Source: Geminicoccaceae bacterium
GTDB taxonomy: Bacteria > Pseudomonadota > Alphaproteobacteria > Geminicoccales > Geminicoccaceae
NCBI GenBank assembly: GCA_028285265.1
Contig: JANQPX010000018.1
Coordinates: forward strand, 186,001-250,000
Length of the DNA: 64,000 nt
Reading direction: 5' to 3'
Part shown: positions 1-8,135 of the stretch, piece by piece
Layout of the letters: the number at the start of each line of letters is the position of its first letter
Position numbering within the stretch: position 1 is the first letter of the stretch
Notes under the pieces: model-generated
Seen by the model: only the letters and a program-made list of their open reading frames with translations
What the model was told of the DNA's origin: nothing
Databases searched by the model: none
Translations under genes and position numbers: made by a program

Positions 1-514
1 ATCCTTGGTCGCAACACGAAGAACTTGGTAAAGAGATCTACAGCCGCCGAAGCATTTGGCAGATGAACACCATTAATATTCAGTGAGCGACATCACTCGA
101 CAACAGAACAAAGGATCTTTTTAGCGATTTTCTCGCTGATTCCTCAATCTGGTCGTTAGCGACAGAGGCGCAAACGGCAGCCTCACGAATCAATACCTTG
201 GCTGGATCTGAGCAAGTTCGGGCGCATCAAGTTCATCATTGCCCTTAAAAGAGATACGGTGACAATCAAGACACGGGTCGAGCAAGATAAATCGGCAGCA
301 CTAACGAGCCTACGAGAAGTGCTATAACATTGTCCTGGATAGAAATACCGCATCAAGCCATTCGTTCGTCACGCTCGATCATCACGGGCATTGCAGATCG
401 AGCCGTGATGAGGTTGGCTGCATCTTTGCCATTGGTCTTAACGAGGCTCGTTTTTGGTGACATTGCCGATGTATTGGGCCTACAGCTCGAGAATCTGAGA
501 GACGGGAGGCCTTC
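1..514. other. No supported gene at left edge
   Basis: I see no convincing gene here. A 27-codon open stretch runs from the left edge to a stop at 84-86 and could be the tail of an outside gene, but it is too short to judge. A short inverted repeat (AGCGA/TCGCT, near 123-137) lacks a T-run and is not a clear terminator. The stretch ends with a good ribosome binding site (GGGAGG, 504-509) serving the next gene. Confidence 0.5.
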
Positions 515-1609
515 GTGGTCGAGCCTGGTACGCTCGTTGTCATTTCGGGATTTCTCCTTGGCGCCATCATAGGTGCTGCTTCGCGCTGGACACTATTTTG
601 CACCCTTGGCGCCATTGCCGATGCGGTTGTTGTCGGTGATAAGACTCGCCTGCGCGCATGGGCCCTAGCGATTGCCATAGCGATTGCAGGAACCCAAACC
701 CTCCAGATCATTGGCGCCGTTGATATCAGCCAGTCTGTCTATCTTCGTGGGTCTTTGGGCTGGCTCGGTGCCTTGTTCGGCGGCGGTTTGTTCGGCTTCG
801 GCATGGTGTTGGTCGGCACCTGCGGCTATGGCACCTTGATCCGGCTCGGAGGCGGCGACCTTCGCTCTCTAATCGATCTCTTGGTGCTTGGCGTGTTTGC
901 CTATCTTACACTAAGCGGCCCGTTGGCCTATCTCAGGACCACCACGATTGAACATACGGACATCGACCCGTCCGTTATGGCGGCCCCAGGCATTGCCGAG
1001 CTGGTAGCGCTCGCTTCCGGTCTTCCGGAGAACCTATCCAGGGTGGTCGTCACATTGGCGATCGTCGGCTCGCTCCTCTACTATTGCTTTCGCGATCGAA
1101 CGTTTCGAACACGCCAAAAGGAGATGGTGGCAGCGGTCATTATGGGCCTGGCCGTCTGTGCTGCTTGGCTGGCAACGGGGCATCTGGCCTATGATGAGTT
1201 CGATCCAAAGCCGCCGGCCTCGTTCACCTTTGTCCGCCCGTTGGGTGATAGTATTCTCTACGCGATGCTATCAAGCGGAATGGCGCTGAATTTCGGCATT
1301 GCCTCGGTGGTTGGCGTTCTTGTCGGCGCTCATCTCGTCGCCCGCGCTAAAGGGGAAGTGCACCGCGAAGGTTTCGACGGCGACAAGGAAATGGTGCGTC
1401 ATCTGACGGGATCGGCCTTGATGGGAACAGGTGGCGTGCTGGCGCTCGGCTGTACGATCGGCCAAGGTATGAGCGGCATCTCAACACTCTCCCTAGCAGC
1501 ACCTCTGGCCATGGCCGCCATTTTCACCGGCGCTGCGTTCGGACTCCGCTATTTGGAGGAAGGCAGCCTCGCCAACGCGTTCCGAGTGCTGACCAATCGC
1601 AATACCTGA
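515..1609 (+). CDS. YeeE/YedE-family membrane sulfur transporter
   Basis: This 364-residue polytopic inner-membrane protein has about ten hydrophobic segments. It carries the family's glycine-rich cysteine motifs: SRWTLFC near residue 27, GTCGYG near residue 107 and LGCTIGQG near residue 311. YeeE/YedE proteins (TsuA type) import thiosulfate or related sulfur species and often sit in sox clusters. The GTG start is supported by GGGAGG five bases upstream. It opens the cluster, ahead of soxS, so it probably moves thiosulfate or sulfane sulfur between periplasm and cytoplasm. The family call is secure from the motifs; the exact substrate is inferred from context. Confidence 0.85.
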   Translation: MVEPGTLVVISGFLLGAIIGAASRWTLFCTLGAIADAVVVGDKTRLRAWALAIAIAIAGTQTLQIIGAVDISQSVYLRGSLGWLGALFGGGLFGFGMVLVGTCGYGTLIRLGGGDLRSLIDLLVLGVFAYLTLSGPLAYLRTTTIEHTDIDPSVMAAPGIAELVALASGLPENLSRVVVTLAIVGSLLYYCFRDRTFRTRQKEMVAAVIMGLAVCAAWLATGHLAYDEFDPKPPASFTFVRPLGDSILYAMLSSGMALNFGIASVVGVLVGAHLVARAKGEVHREGFDGDKEMVRHLTGSALMGTGGVLALGCTIGQGMSGISTLSLAAPLAMAAIFTGAAFGLRYLEEGSLANAFRVLTNRNT

Positions 1610-1684
1610 TGAAGACCCAAGCGGCTGGTGATCGCCATGGCCCGACCTATGTAACATGAAGATATATGGCTAGAGGAATGCGCC

Positions 1685-2137
1685 ATGATGAAGAGGCTCT
1701 GCAGCAACGTGATCGCGCTGTTGATGAGTATGGCGACACTCGTCGTTGCGCTAACCCCTGTCCAAGGCGCAGAACTTGTCATGTTTGAAAGCAAGATCTG
1801 TGAATGGTGCGACGCCTGGCATGCCGAAATCGGCCCGATCTATCCGAAGACCGATGAGGGCAAACGCGCTCCGATTCGCACGGTCGACATTCACGACACC
1901 AGGCCTGCCGATCTCACCGATATCGATGGGATTCGTTTCACCCCGACGTTCGTCTTGCTGGCCGATGATGGGAACGAGATCGGACGCATAAATGGTTATC
2001 CCGGCGAGGACTTCTTTTGGGGTCTGCTTGCTGAGTTGATGGCGAAACTACCCGCCGAACCGGACGTAACGACGGAAGCACACGCCGATCCCCACGGGGT
2101 GAAGTTAGATCTACGTTTCACCGCAGAACTCGATTAG
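1685..2137 (+). CDS. soxS: SoxS, periplasmic thioredoxin-like protein
   Basis: This 150-residue protein has an N-terminal signal peptide (hydrophobic to about residue 28) and a thioredoxin-type redox centre CEWC at residues 39-42. A cis-proline region follows (RFTPTFV). In Paracoccus, SoxS keeps the carrier SoxYZ active by reducing its swinging-arm cysteine. A purine-rich GAGGAA precedes the tandem ATGs at 1685/1688. It lies between the YeeE transporter and soxX, matching the usual place of soxS at the head of sox operons. A generic thioredoxin fold protein is the only real alternative. Confidence 0.85.
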   Translation: MMKRLCSNVIALLMSMATLVVALTPVQGAELVMFESKICEWCDAWHAEIGPIYPKTDEGKRAPIRTVDIHDTRPADLTDIDGIRFTPTFVLLADDGNEIGRINGYPGEDFFWGLLAELMAKLPAEPDVTTEAHADPHGVKLDLRFTAELD

Positions 2138-2180
2138 CCCCGCCACGCCGTCGCCGCGATGGTACGTCTTCTCGCGGTAC

Positions 2181-2215
2181 ATATTCAATTCTTACAGAAT
2201 ACAACTCTTGAATAT
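2181..2215. promoter_or_regulatory. 35-bp dyad upstream of soxX, candidate SoxR operator
   Basis: ATATTCAA (2181-2188) and TTGAATAT (2208-2215) form perfect 8-bp arms around a 19-base AT-rich spacer. A nested ATTC/GAAT repeat lies at 2188-2200. The same half-sites with the same overall length recur upstream of soxC (8717-8751). Its position 72 bases before the soxX start and the presence of an ArsR repressor in the cluster suggest an operator. Binding is inferred. Confidence 0.65.
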
Positions 2216-2237
2216 AAACGCGATGTGCTGCTAAGAT
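2208..2237 (+). promoter_or_regulatory. Possible sigma70-type promoter of soxXYZA
   Basis: TTGAAT (2208-2213) and TAAGAT (2232-2237) are spaced by 18 bases and lie 51 bases before the soxX start. The -35 element is itself the right arm of the dyad, which would explain repression by occlusion. This is a pattern match only. Confidence 0.4.
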
Positions 2238-2287
2238 GTGTATCACTAGAAACAAAAAAGGCGCCTATCAGCGCGGTGGAGGCTTGG

Positions 2288-2764
2288 GTGAAAATCAACA
2301 GCAGTTTGAACATTGCCGGTGTGCTCGCCGTAACGGTCATGTTGGCCGGACTTTCGATGCAGAGCCTCGCCGACGAACCCGTTGCCTACGAAATCGTTGA
2401 TGATGAAGCTATTCCGACGTCATTGACCGGAACCCCCGGCGACCCTGCTAAGGGACGGGAAACATTCATCAATCGCAAGTTAGGCAATTGCCTTGGCTGT
2501 CATGCGGTGACCGAGCTGGAAGCCGAGCCGTTTCACGGGGAGGTTGGGCCTCCGCTCGACGGCGTCGCCGACATCTATGGCGAGGGCGAATTGCGTCTGC
2601 GCGTGGTCAATCCGAAGGTCGTTAACCCCGATACCATTATGCCGGGCTTTTACGTCGTCAACGGTCTGCATAGGGTTGCTGGAGACTTTCAAGGCAAGAC
2701 CATTCTCAGTGCTGACCAGGTTGAAGACATCGTGGCTTATCTGATGACGCTTAAGGAAAGCTGA
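2288..2764 (+). CDS. soxX: SoxX, monoheme c-type cytochrome
   Basis: SoxX pairs with SoxA to form the SoxAX cytochrome, which couples thiosulfate oxidatively to the carrier SoxYZ in the periplasm. From the GTG at 2288 the protein has 158 residues. It has a signal peptide ending near ALADEP, one heme motif CLGCH at residues 68-72, and a downstream Met ligand in IMPGFY. This start is chosen because GGAGG (2278-2282) sits five bases upstream; a longer reading from 2159 would bury the signal peptide. It is the first gene of the soxXYZA run. Confidence 0.92.
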   Translation: MKINSSLNIAGVLAVTVMLAGLSMQSLADEPVAYEIVDDEAIPTSLTGTPGDPAKGRETFINRKLGNCLGCHAVTELEAEPFHGEVGPPLDGVADIYGEGELRLRVVNPKVVNPDTIMPGFYVVNGLHRVAGDFQGKTILSADQVEDIVAYLMTLKES

Positions 2765-2812
2765 GTGCTCAAGGTCAAGGGTGAGATCGGAGCACCGAGC
2801 GAGGAGACAAGG

Positions 2813-3277
2813 ATGAAGCAGGACATAAGTGCGCTGGACCGCCGCGGTTTTGTTGCCGCCGGCGTGGCGTTGATTACTACCACCGCGCTGTTTGGAACGG
2901 CAGCCAAGGCGGGACTTCCAGAAGTCGAAGCAGCGATCAAGGAGATTTTGGGCGATCGGACGGCCCAGGAGGGCCGCATCAGCCTCGATCTTCCCGAGAT
3001 CGCCGAGAATGGCAACACCGTGCCACTGACTGTTGAGGTCGAAAGCCCGATGACGGACGACGACCATGTAACGGCGGTCCATATCTTTGCCGACGGCAAT
3101 CCTTTGCCCGACGTTGCATCGATCAACTTCACGCCACGCAACGGTGAAGCCGTGGCTGCAACGCGCATTCGGCTTGCCAAGACGCAGAAGATCCATGCCG
3201 TCGCGGAAATGAGTGATGGCTCCGTCTTTACGGCAGCACGTGAGGTCAAGGTCACGATCGGCGGTTGCGGCGGCTGA
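2813..3277 (+). CDS. soxY: SoxY, sulfur-carrier subunit
   Basis: SoxY covalently carries sulfur intermediates on the cysteine of its mobile C-terminal arm. The 154-residue protein ends in the diagnostic GGCGG motif. It begins with a Tat-like signal (DRRGF followed by a hydrophobic stretch to about residue 35), so it is probably exported folded, with SoxZ. The ATG at 2813 has GAGGAGACAAGG just upstream and is preferred to a GTG at 2765. soxX ends 48 bases upstream and soxZ begins 20 bases downstream. Confidence 0.95.
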   Translation: MKQDISALDRRGFVAAGVALITTTALFGTAAKAGLPEVEAAIKEILGDRTAQEGRISLDLPEIAENGNTVPLTVEVESPMTDDDHVTAVHIFADGNPLPDVASINFTPRNGEAVAATRIRLAKTQKIHAVAEMSDGSVFTAAREVKVTIGGCGG

Positions 3278-3297
3278 TCTAGAGGAGGAGACACATC

Positions 3298-3627
3298 ATG
3301 GCAAGTAAGGTCAAGCCGCGCGTCAAGGTCCCCAAAACGGCCGAAAAGGGCGAGGTCATCGAGATTAAGACTCTGATTTCCCACAAGATGGAGTCAGGTC
3401 AGCGCAAAGACAAAGACGGCAATACGATCCCCCGCCAGATCATCAATCACTTCGTCTGCAAATATAATGGCGAAGTGATCTTCGAGAGTGATTGGCACGG
3501 CGCCGTTTCCGCTAATCCTTATATGGCCTTCCGCACCGTGGCCACGGAGAGCGGAGAGCTTGAGTTCATCTGGACTGATGACGACGGCTCCGAATACACC
3601 ACCACCGCCAAGATCGAGGTTAGCTAA
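3298..3627 (+). CDS. soxZ: SoxZ, sulfur-carrier partner subunit
   Basis: SoxZ is an immunoglobulin-fold protein that dimerises with SoxY and is co-exported with it. The 109-residue length and the sequence (KPRVKVPKTAEKGEVIEIKT start, ANPYMAF and EYTTTAKIEV near the end) are typical. It has no signal peptide of its own, as expected. AGAGGAGG lies 8-10 bases before the ATG. It sits between soxY and soxA. Confidence 0.95.
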   Translation: MASKVKPRVKVPKTAEKGEVIEIKTLISHKMESGQRKDKDGNTIPRQIINHFVCKYNGEVIFESDWHGAVSANPYMAFRTVATESGELEFIWTDDDGSEYTTTAKIEVS

Positions 3628-3663
3628 CGCGTCTGCCGACGATGTAAAAAGAGGATAATAACA

Positions 3664-4485
3664 ATGCAAATCAGGGGCTTGGTGACTGGATTGGCGGTGG
3701 CAGCGTTGGCCTTGAGCGTTCATCAGATGGCGCCAGCTGTCGCCGAGGATAAACCTGTGGTACAGCCGCCGGAAGGCCATCCACTTGACGAAATCATCTC
3801 GGGCTACAATTTCCGCGTCCCGGAAACCAAGGCCGTTCAGGATGACGATTTCGACAATCCGGCTTTTCTCTGGGTCGAGCAGGCGGAAGACCTTTGGGAC
3901 GAGGCTGATGGCGCGGCAGGAAAAGCTTGTGCCGATTGCCATGACGGCGTTGAGAGTTTGAAGCCCGTCGGCACCACCTACCCAATCTATTATGAGCCCT
4001 GGGGCAAGCTCATGAACATCGAGCAGCGGATCAACCACTGCCGCACCGAGAACATGCAGGCCCAGCCTTGGAAATATGAGAGTGATCAGATGCTTGGCAT
4101 GACGGCCTTGGTCCGTCATCAGTCCCGTGGCGAGCCTGTGAATGTAGCCATCGACGGTGAGGCGGCTCCGTTCTTCGAGAAAGGCAAGGCATTCTACTAC
4201 GAGCGCCGCGGCCAGCTCGACCTCGCCTGCGCGCACTGCCATGAGGGTTATGCGGGGATGAAGATAAGGGCCGACACCCTCAGCCAGGGGCAGTCCAATG
4301 GATTTCCTACCTATCGCCTGAAATGGCAGAAGCTTGGATCGCTGCATCGACGCTTCAAGGGTTGCAACGATCAGGTGCGAGCCGAGCCCTATAAACGCGG
4401 CTCAGACGAGTATGTGAATCTCGAACTGTACCTCGCGTGGCGCGGCCAGGGCTTGCCTGTCGAGACACCTGCCGTCAGGCAGTAG
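3664..4485 (+). CDS. soxA: SoxA, diheme c-type cytochrome
   Basis: SoxA is the catalytic subunit of SoxAX, which joins the sulfane sulfur of thiosulfate to the SoxY cysteine. The 273-residue protein has a signal peptide (cleavage near AVAED) and two heme motifs, CADCH at 89-93 and CAHCH at 189-193, so it is the diheme type. Cys234 in GCNDQVRAEPY matches the conserved cysteine that ligates the active-site heme as a persulfide in characterised SoxA. A cysteine in the first domain (NHCRTENMQ) matches the ligand of heme 1. The gene is followed by a strong terminator-like hairpin. Confidence 0.95.
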   Translation: MQIRGLVTGLAVAALALSVHQMAPAVAEDKPVVQPPEGHPLDEIISGYNFRVPETKAVQDDDFDNPAFLWVEQAEDLWDEADGAAGKACADCHDGVESLKPVGTTYPIYYEPWGKLMNIEQRINHCRTENMQAQPWKYESDQMLGMTALVRHQSRGEPVNVAIDGEAAPFFEKGKAFYYERRGQLDLACAHCHEGYAGMKIRADTLSQGQSNGFPTYRLKWQKLGSLHRRFKGCNDQVRAEPYKRGSDEYVNLELYLAWRGQGLPVETPAVRQ

Positions 4486-4508
4486 AAAGAAGCCTCCCTG
4501 TGACTACC

Positions 4509-4545
4509 GGGCGGCGGGCGGCATAGTTCCGCCGCCCCTTTTTTT
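4509..4545 (+). terminator. Intrinsic terminator between soxA and soxB
   Basis: GGGCGGCGG (4509-4517) pairs with CCGCCGCCC (4529-4537) across an 11-base loop and is followed by C and a run of seven T (4539-4545). It begins 24 bases after the soxA stop and ends 73 bases before the soxB ATG. It is a textbook rho-independent terminator or attenuator inside the sox gene run. Confidence 0.88.
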
Positions 4546-4618
4546 GCAAAGCTCTCGATGCGCGGCGTAACGAAGCGCGCAAGGCGATCGGCTGTTTTGA
4601 CGACGCGAGGATAGAACC

Positions 4619-6307
4619 ATGATAACGCGCAGAGATTTCATGCAAGTTGCCCTCGCAACGGCGGCCATCACGGCAGGCTCCGGTCCGCTCGGTCGACTCG
4701 CCGCGCAGCAGGCGATCACGCAGGATCAGCTTTTGACATTTGAGCCGAAGGGGCAGGTCACCCTGCTTCATCTGACGGATCTTCATGCCCAGCTGAAGCC
4801 GCTCTATTTCCGCGAGCCCTCGGTCAATCTCGGTGTAGGCCTCGTTGCCGGCAAACCGCCACATGTCACCGGCCAGGCCATGCTTGATATGTTCGGCATC
4901 GAGCCCGGCACGCTGGACGCTTACTTGTATTCGAGTGAAGAGTTCACCGAACTCGCTAAAAACTATGGCAAAGTGGGCGGCTTGGATCGCATCGCAACGC
5001 TGATCAAGGCCATCCGTGCCGAGCGCCCCGACAAGACGTTGCTGCTTGACGGTGGCGACACTTGGCAGGGTTCTTGGACGGCTCTTCAGACCAAGGGCGA
5101 CGATGTCATGAAGGCGATGGCGCTGTTGAAGCCTGACGCCATGACTGCTCATTGGGAATTCACCCTTGGCGAAGAGCGGGTTCTGGAGCTGATTGATCAG
5201 ATCGGTTTCCCATTCCTCGGCGCCAATGTCCGCGACACCGACTGGGAGGAGCCGGTTTTTGAGCAAGTCGCTCGCTTCGAGCGCGGCGGTGTTGATGTTG
5301 CCGTCATTGGCCAAGCATTTCCTTACACACCCATCGCCAATCCGCGCTGGATGTTTCCGGCATGGTCCTTTGGCATCCGCGAGGACGAGATGGCAGCACT
5401 GGTCGAAGAGACACGGGCTGATGGCGCCGAGCTGGTGGTGGTGCTCAGCCATAATGGGTTCGACGTCGACCGCAAGATGGCCGAGCAGGTCGACGGCATC
5501 GACGTCATCCTAACAGCCCATACCCACGATGCGATCCCCGAACCGACGGTGGTCAACAAAACCTTGTTGATCACGTCTGGGGCTAACGGCAAGTTCCTAT
5601 CGCGTCTCGATCTCGACGTCGGCTCGGATGGCATCAAAGATTTTTCCTACAGTATGATTCCGGTCTTGTCCGACGTCATCGCGCCGGACCAGGAGATGGC
5701 TGACTTAATTGCTGAACACCGGGCACCGTTCGAGCAAAAGCTCGCTGAGGTCCTAGGAACCACCGAAGGTGATCTCTATCGCCGCGGCAATTTCAACGGC
5801 ACCTTCGACGACGTGATCTTGGATGCACTCTTGGAGAACCAGGATGCCCAGATCGCGCTTTCGCCCGGATTTCGATGGGGGCCAGCGCTGCCGGCCGGTG
5901 AAGAGATCACGGCGGAATTCGTCTACAACCATACCGCCATGACTTATCCCGCAGTCTACAAAATCGACATGACGGGTGAGCAGCTGAAGCTGGTATTCGA
6001 AGACGTCGCCGACAATCTCTTCAATCCGGATCCCTATTTGCAGCAGGGCGGCGACATGGTTCGTGTCGGTGGCATGAGTTACCGGATCGACCCCAATGCG
6101 AGCATGGGAGATCGCGTAACCAACATGACACTTACCTCATCCGGCGAAGGGATCGATGCTAGTAAGACCTACAGCGTCGCCGGCTGGGCCTCGATCAATG
6201 AGGGCACCGAGGGCCCGCCGATCTGGGACGTTGTGAGCGACTATATCCGGGCGCAGTCCACGCTGAAGGCCGTACCGTCCGGCAAAGTCGAGATCGCCGG
6301 CATTTAG
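4619..6307 (+). CDS. soxB: SoxB, thiosulfohydrolase
   Basis: SoxB hydrolyses the terminal sulfonate from SoxY-bound thiosulfate to release sulfate; it is a di-manganese member of the 5'-nucleotidase/metallophosphoesterase superfamily. The 562-residue protein has a Tat signal (TRRDF), the metal motif LTDLHAQ (Asp54, His56), GGDTWQGSW, LSHNG and TAHTHDA. Its HWEFTLG segment aligns with the family's GHWEFTYG; the small changes (Ala before His, Leu for Tyr) are the only oddity. It is separated from soxA by a terminator, so it may have its own promoter or depend on read-through. Confidence 0.95.
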   Translation: MITRRDFMQVALATAAITAGSGPLGRLAAQQAITQDQLLTFEPKGQVTLLHLTDLHAQLKPLYFREPSVNLGVGLVAGKPPHVTGQAMLDMFGIEPGTLDAYLYSSEEFTELAKNYGKVGGLDRIATLIKAIRAERPDKTLLLDGGDTWQGSWTALQTKGDDVMKAMALLKPDAMTAHWEFTLGEERVLELIDQIGFPFLGANVRDTDWEEPVFEQVARFERGGVDVAVIGQAFPYTPIANPRWMFPAWSFGIREDEMAALVEETRADGAELVVVLSHNGFDVDRKMAEQVDGIDVILTAHTHDAIPEPTVVNKTLLITSGANGKFLSRLDLDVGSDGIKDFSYSMIPVLSDVIAPDQEMADLIAEHRAPFEQKLAEVLGTTEGDLYRRGNFNGTFDDVILDALLENQDAQIALSPGFRWGPALPAGEEITAEFVYNHTAMTYPAVYKIDMTGEQLKLVFEDVADNLFNPDPYLQQGGDMVRVGGMSYRIDPNASMGDRVTNMTLTSSGEGIDASKTYSVAGWASINEGTEGPPIWDVVSDYIRAQSTLKAVPSGKVEIAGI

Positions 6308-6312
6308 GCGGC

Positions 6313-6369
6313 ATGTCCAAACGATCAAAGCCAGCTGCCAACATCTGGATCGACGGTATGCTGCCGTGA
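6313..6369 (+). CDS. Possible 18-residue mini-ORF after soxB
   Basis: An ATG five bases after the soxB stop, with an AGGCGG-like ribosome site, opens an 18-residue reading frame. Its TGA overlaps the ATG of the next small frame (TGATG). No function is recognisable. It may only serve translational coupling, or be chance. Confidence 0.25.
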   Translation: MSKRSKPAANIWIDGMLP

Positions 6370-6482
6370 TGACTGAAGGCCGCCAGGCGATCATGGCAGA
6401 TTGGCGACGCCAAAGCTTGGACGCAACCCGTCAGACTTGGCAGGAACGGTCAACGTCACTGATGTGGCCAAGCCACCGATGA
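6369..6482 (+). CDS. Possible 37-residue mini-ORF coupled to soxV
   Basis: This frame starts in the TGATG overlap with the preceding mini-ORF and its TGA overlaps the predicted soxV ATG (ATGA at 6479-6482). The peptide is rich in Arg, Gln, Ser and Trp and has no recognisable motif. The unbroken stop-start chain from soxB to soxV is the only support. Confidence 0.3.
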   Translation: MTEGRQAIMADWRRQSLDATRQTWQERSTSLMWPSHR

Positions 6483-7222
6483 GCGGTCTTGAGGTTTCCT
6501 ATGCAGGCGCCCTACTCGCCGGCCTCCTCAGCTTCCTCAGTCCCTGTGTGCTGCCTTTAGTGCCACCTTATCTCTGCTTCATCGGCGGCGTCACATTCGA
6601 GCAACTGACGGATGACAAGGCGGCCGAGGCTGGGCTCAAACGCCGAGTGCTGCTGGCGGCTGCTGCGTTCGTTCTCGGTTTCGCTGTCGTATTTACCGCC
6701 TTCGGTGCAACCGCTTCCGTGGTTGGGCAGGCGATCGCACGCCATGCCGATCTTTTGGCCAAGATTGCTGGTGGGATCATTCTGATTCTCGGCCTACACT
6801 TCCTTGGCCTCTTCAAGATCGCTCTTTTGCAGCGCGAGGCCCGCTTTCATCCCGAGCAAAAGCCGACGGGTTTAATCGGCGCCTTTATCATCGGCATGGC
6901 CTTTGCGTTCGGCTGGACGCCCTGCGTCGGACCGGCGCTGGCTGCAATCTTGTTTGTCGCCGGCAGCGAGGATCAGGTTCTCTACGGAGCGTCCCTCCTA
7001 TCGGTGTACGCGCTCGGAATCGGCATCCCCTTCATCCTCGCCGCAGCCGCCATCGGTCCGTTCATGACCTTCATGAAGCGTTTTCGCCGATATCTTGGCC
7101 GAATCGAACAGGTCATGGGCGGTCTGTTGGTGCTAACCGGCATTCTGTTCATCACCGGCTCGATGAACGAGATCGGTTTTTGGCTCCTGGAGACGTTTCC
7201 AGCGCTTGGACGTATTGGCTGA
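6479..7222 (+). CDS. soxV: SoxV, CcdA-type thiol-electron transporter
   Basis: SoxV carries electrons from cytoplasmic thioredoxin across the membrane to the periplasmic thioredoxins SoxS/SoxW. The 247-residue protein has six predicted membrane segments and the CcdA family's two cysteine sites, LSPCVLPLVPPY near residue 21 and GWTPCVGPALAA near residue 145. The start at 6479 is chosen because the hydrophobic domain begins just after MSGLEV and the ATGA overlap would couple translation; in-frame starts at 6401 and 6464 are possible. It converges on a gene of unknown function. Confidence 0.88.
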   Translation: MSGLEVSYAGALLAGLLSFLSPCVLPLVPPYLCFIGGVTFEQLTDDKAAEAGLKRRVLLAAAAFVLGFAVVFTAFGATASVVGQAIARHADLLAKIAGGIILILGLHFLGLFKIALLQREARFHPEQKPTGLIGAFIIGMAFAFGWTPCVGPALAAILFVAGSEDQVLYGASLLSVYALGIGIPFILAAAAIGPFMTFMKRFRRYLGRIEQVMGGLLVLTGILFITGSMNEIGFWLLETFPALGRIG

Positions 7223-7295
7223 CTCTCCTCTCAGTTTCTTGATCCTGGCCACATAACGACGATAACCACCAACGGTCGACGAGGAGAGGTCACCA

Positions 7296-8075
7296 CTAAC
7301 CGAATTCGAGCCAAATCATGCGGTCGAACGAACGAAGCTCGCGGAGAAGATTGATCAACATCGTTTCGTTGCCTTGATCAAGAGCATCGAAGATCAGCGG
7401 CAGTGAAAGTAGGCTTCCTTCGAACATGCGCTTGAATGCATCGTCGCTTTGGTCTTCTGCCGACGCCGATTCGTAACACCGACGGTAAAGGTAGTCTGTA
7501 ATGGCGGCGTCCCGCTTGACGGCGTTTACATCGTCCGGATCGGCGAAGTCGGGCGGTTCATGACGATGGGTCCAAAGACGATCCATGGCCGCATTCATCT
7601 CGTCGATGCAATCGCTATAGACGCGGACCCCATTTCGACGTCGAAGCGCAGCAAGTTCAGCTCGAACCGACGTCAACATCGTCACGGCCGACGTCTGATC
7701 GTTCTTGTCGAGCAACGTGCGACCAGATTCCAGCGCGGTTTGGACAGATACCAGAGTCTCGTGGAAACTCATGTCATCGGCAAAAGCGTCAGGCGGCGAC
7801 TTACCAAAGCGCTCAACAACAGATTGCCATGATGTGATTGAGGTATCGAGATCGAGATAGGCGATGTCCGGATTGCCCGTTCGCAGATAGAACATGGCAC
7901 TGCGGTACGTCCCGTAAGTATCGGCCACCTGCTCGTTAAATGATTTGAGCTCCCCGGCCGATGCGAGTTGAAGGGGGGACCAAATCAGAAAACTAAAGAC
8001 GAGGCCCAAGAGCCAAGAGCTATTGCCCTGTCGAATTGCCACCTCCCCTCGAAGCACCGTTCTCCGGTGGTTCAT
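7296..8075 (-). CDS. Periplasmic helical protein of unknown function in the sox cluster
   Basis: I do not recognise this 259-residue protein. It has a hydrophobic signal (about residues 18-40, cleavage near ASAGEL). The mature part looks all-helical, with repeated hydrophobic heptads, two cysteines (SDCIDEM and YRRCYES) and a conserved-looking end RELRSFDRMIWLEFG. It is transcribed away from soxW, sharing a 60-base intergenic region, and converges on soxV. Placement between two genes of the thiol-supply branch suggests a periplasmic role linked to Sox or to heme or thiol maturation, but this is inference from context. Confidence 0.7.
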   Translation of the reverse strand: MNHRRTVLRGEVAIRQGNSSWLLGLVFSFLIWSPLQLASAGELKSFNEQVADTYGTYRSAMFYLRTGNPDIAYLDLDTSITSWQSVVERFGKSPPDAFADDMSFHETLVSVQTALESGRTLLDKNDQTSAVTMLTSVRAELAALRRRNGVRVYSDCIDEMNAAMDRLWTHRHEPPDFADPDDVNAVKRDAAITDYLYRRCYESASAEDQSDDAFKRMFEGSLLSLPLIFDALDQGNETMLINLLRELRSFDRMIWLEFG

Positions 8076-8135
8076 GCCTCGACACAGAATATAAAAAAAT
8101 ATATTGTAAGGAAAGAATGTGTTGGGAGGCTGACA

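Noticed and set aside
3..86. Open frame from the left edge to a stop at 84-86
   Set aside because: Only 27 codons are visible and no motif is recognisable; an open stretch of this length is common by chance.
330..572. 80-codon frame overlapping the YeeE start
   Set aside because: It lacks a ribosome site and overlaps a well-supported gene in another frame.
2480..5452. Long antisense frames opposite soxX-soxB (up to 325 codons)
   Set aside because: They mirror the high third-position GC of the sox genes, have no motifs, and run opposite strongly conserved proteins.
8088..8105. AATATA/TATATT repeat between the unknown gene and soxW as a third sox operator
   Set aside because: It is simple AT sequence with different geometry and lacks the ATATTCAA half-sites; more likely promoter AT-richness.
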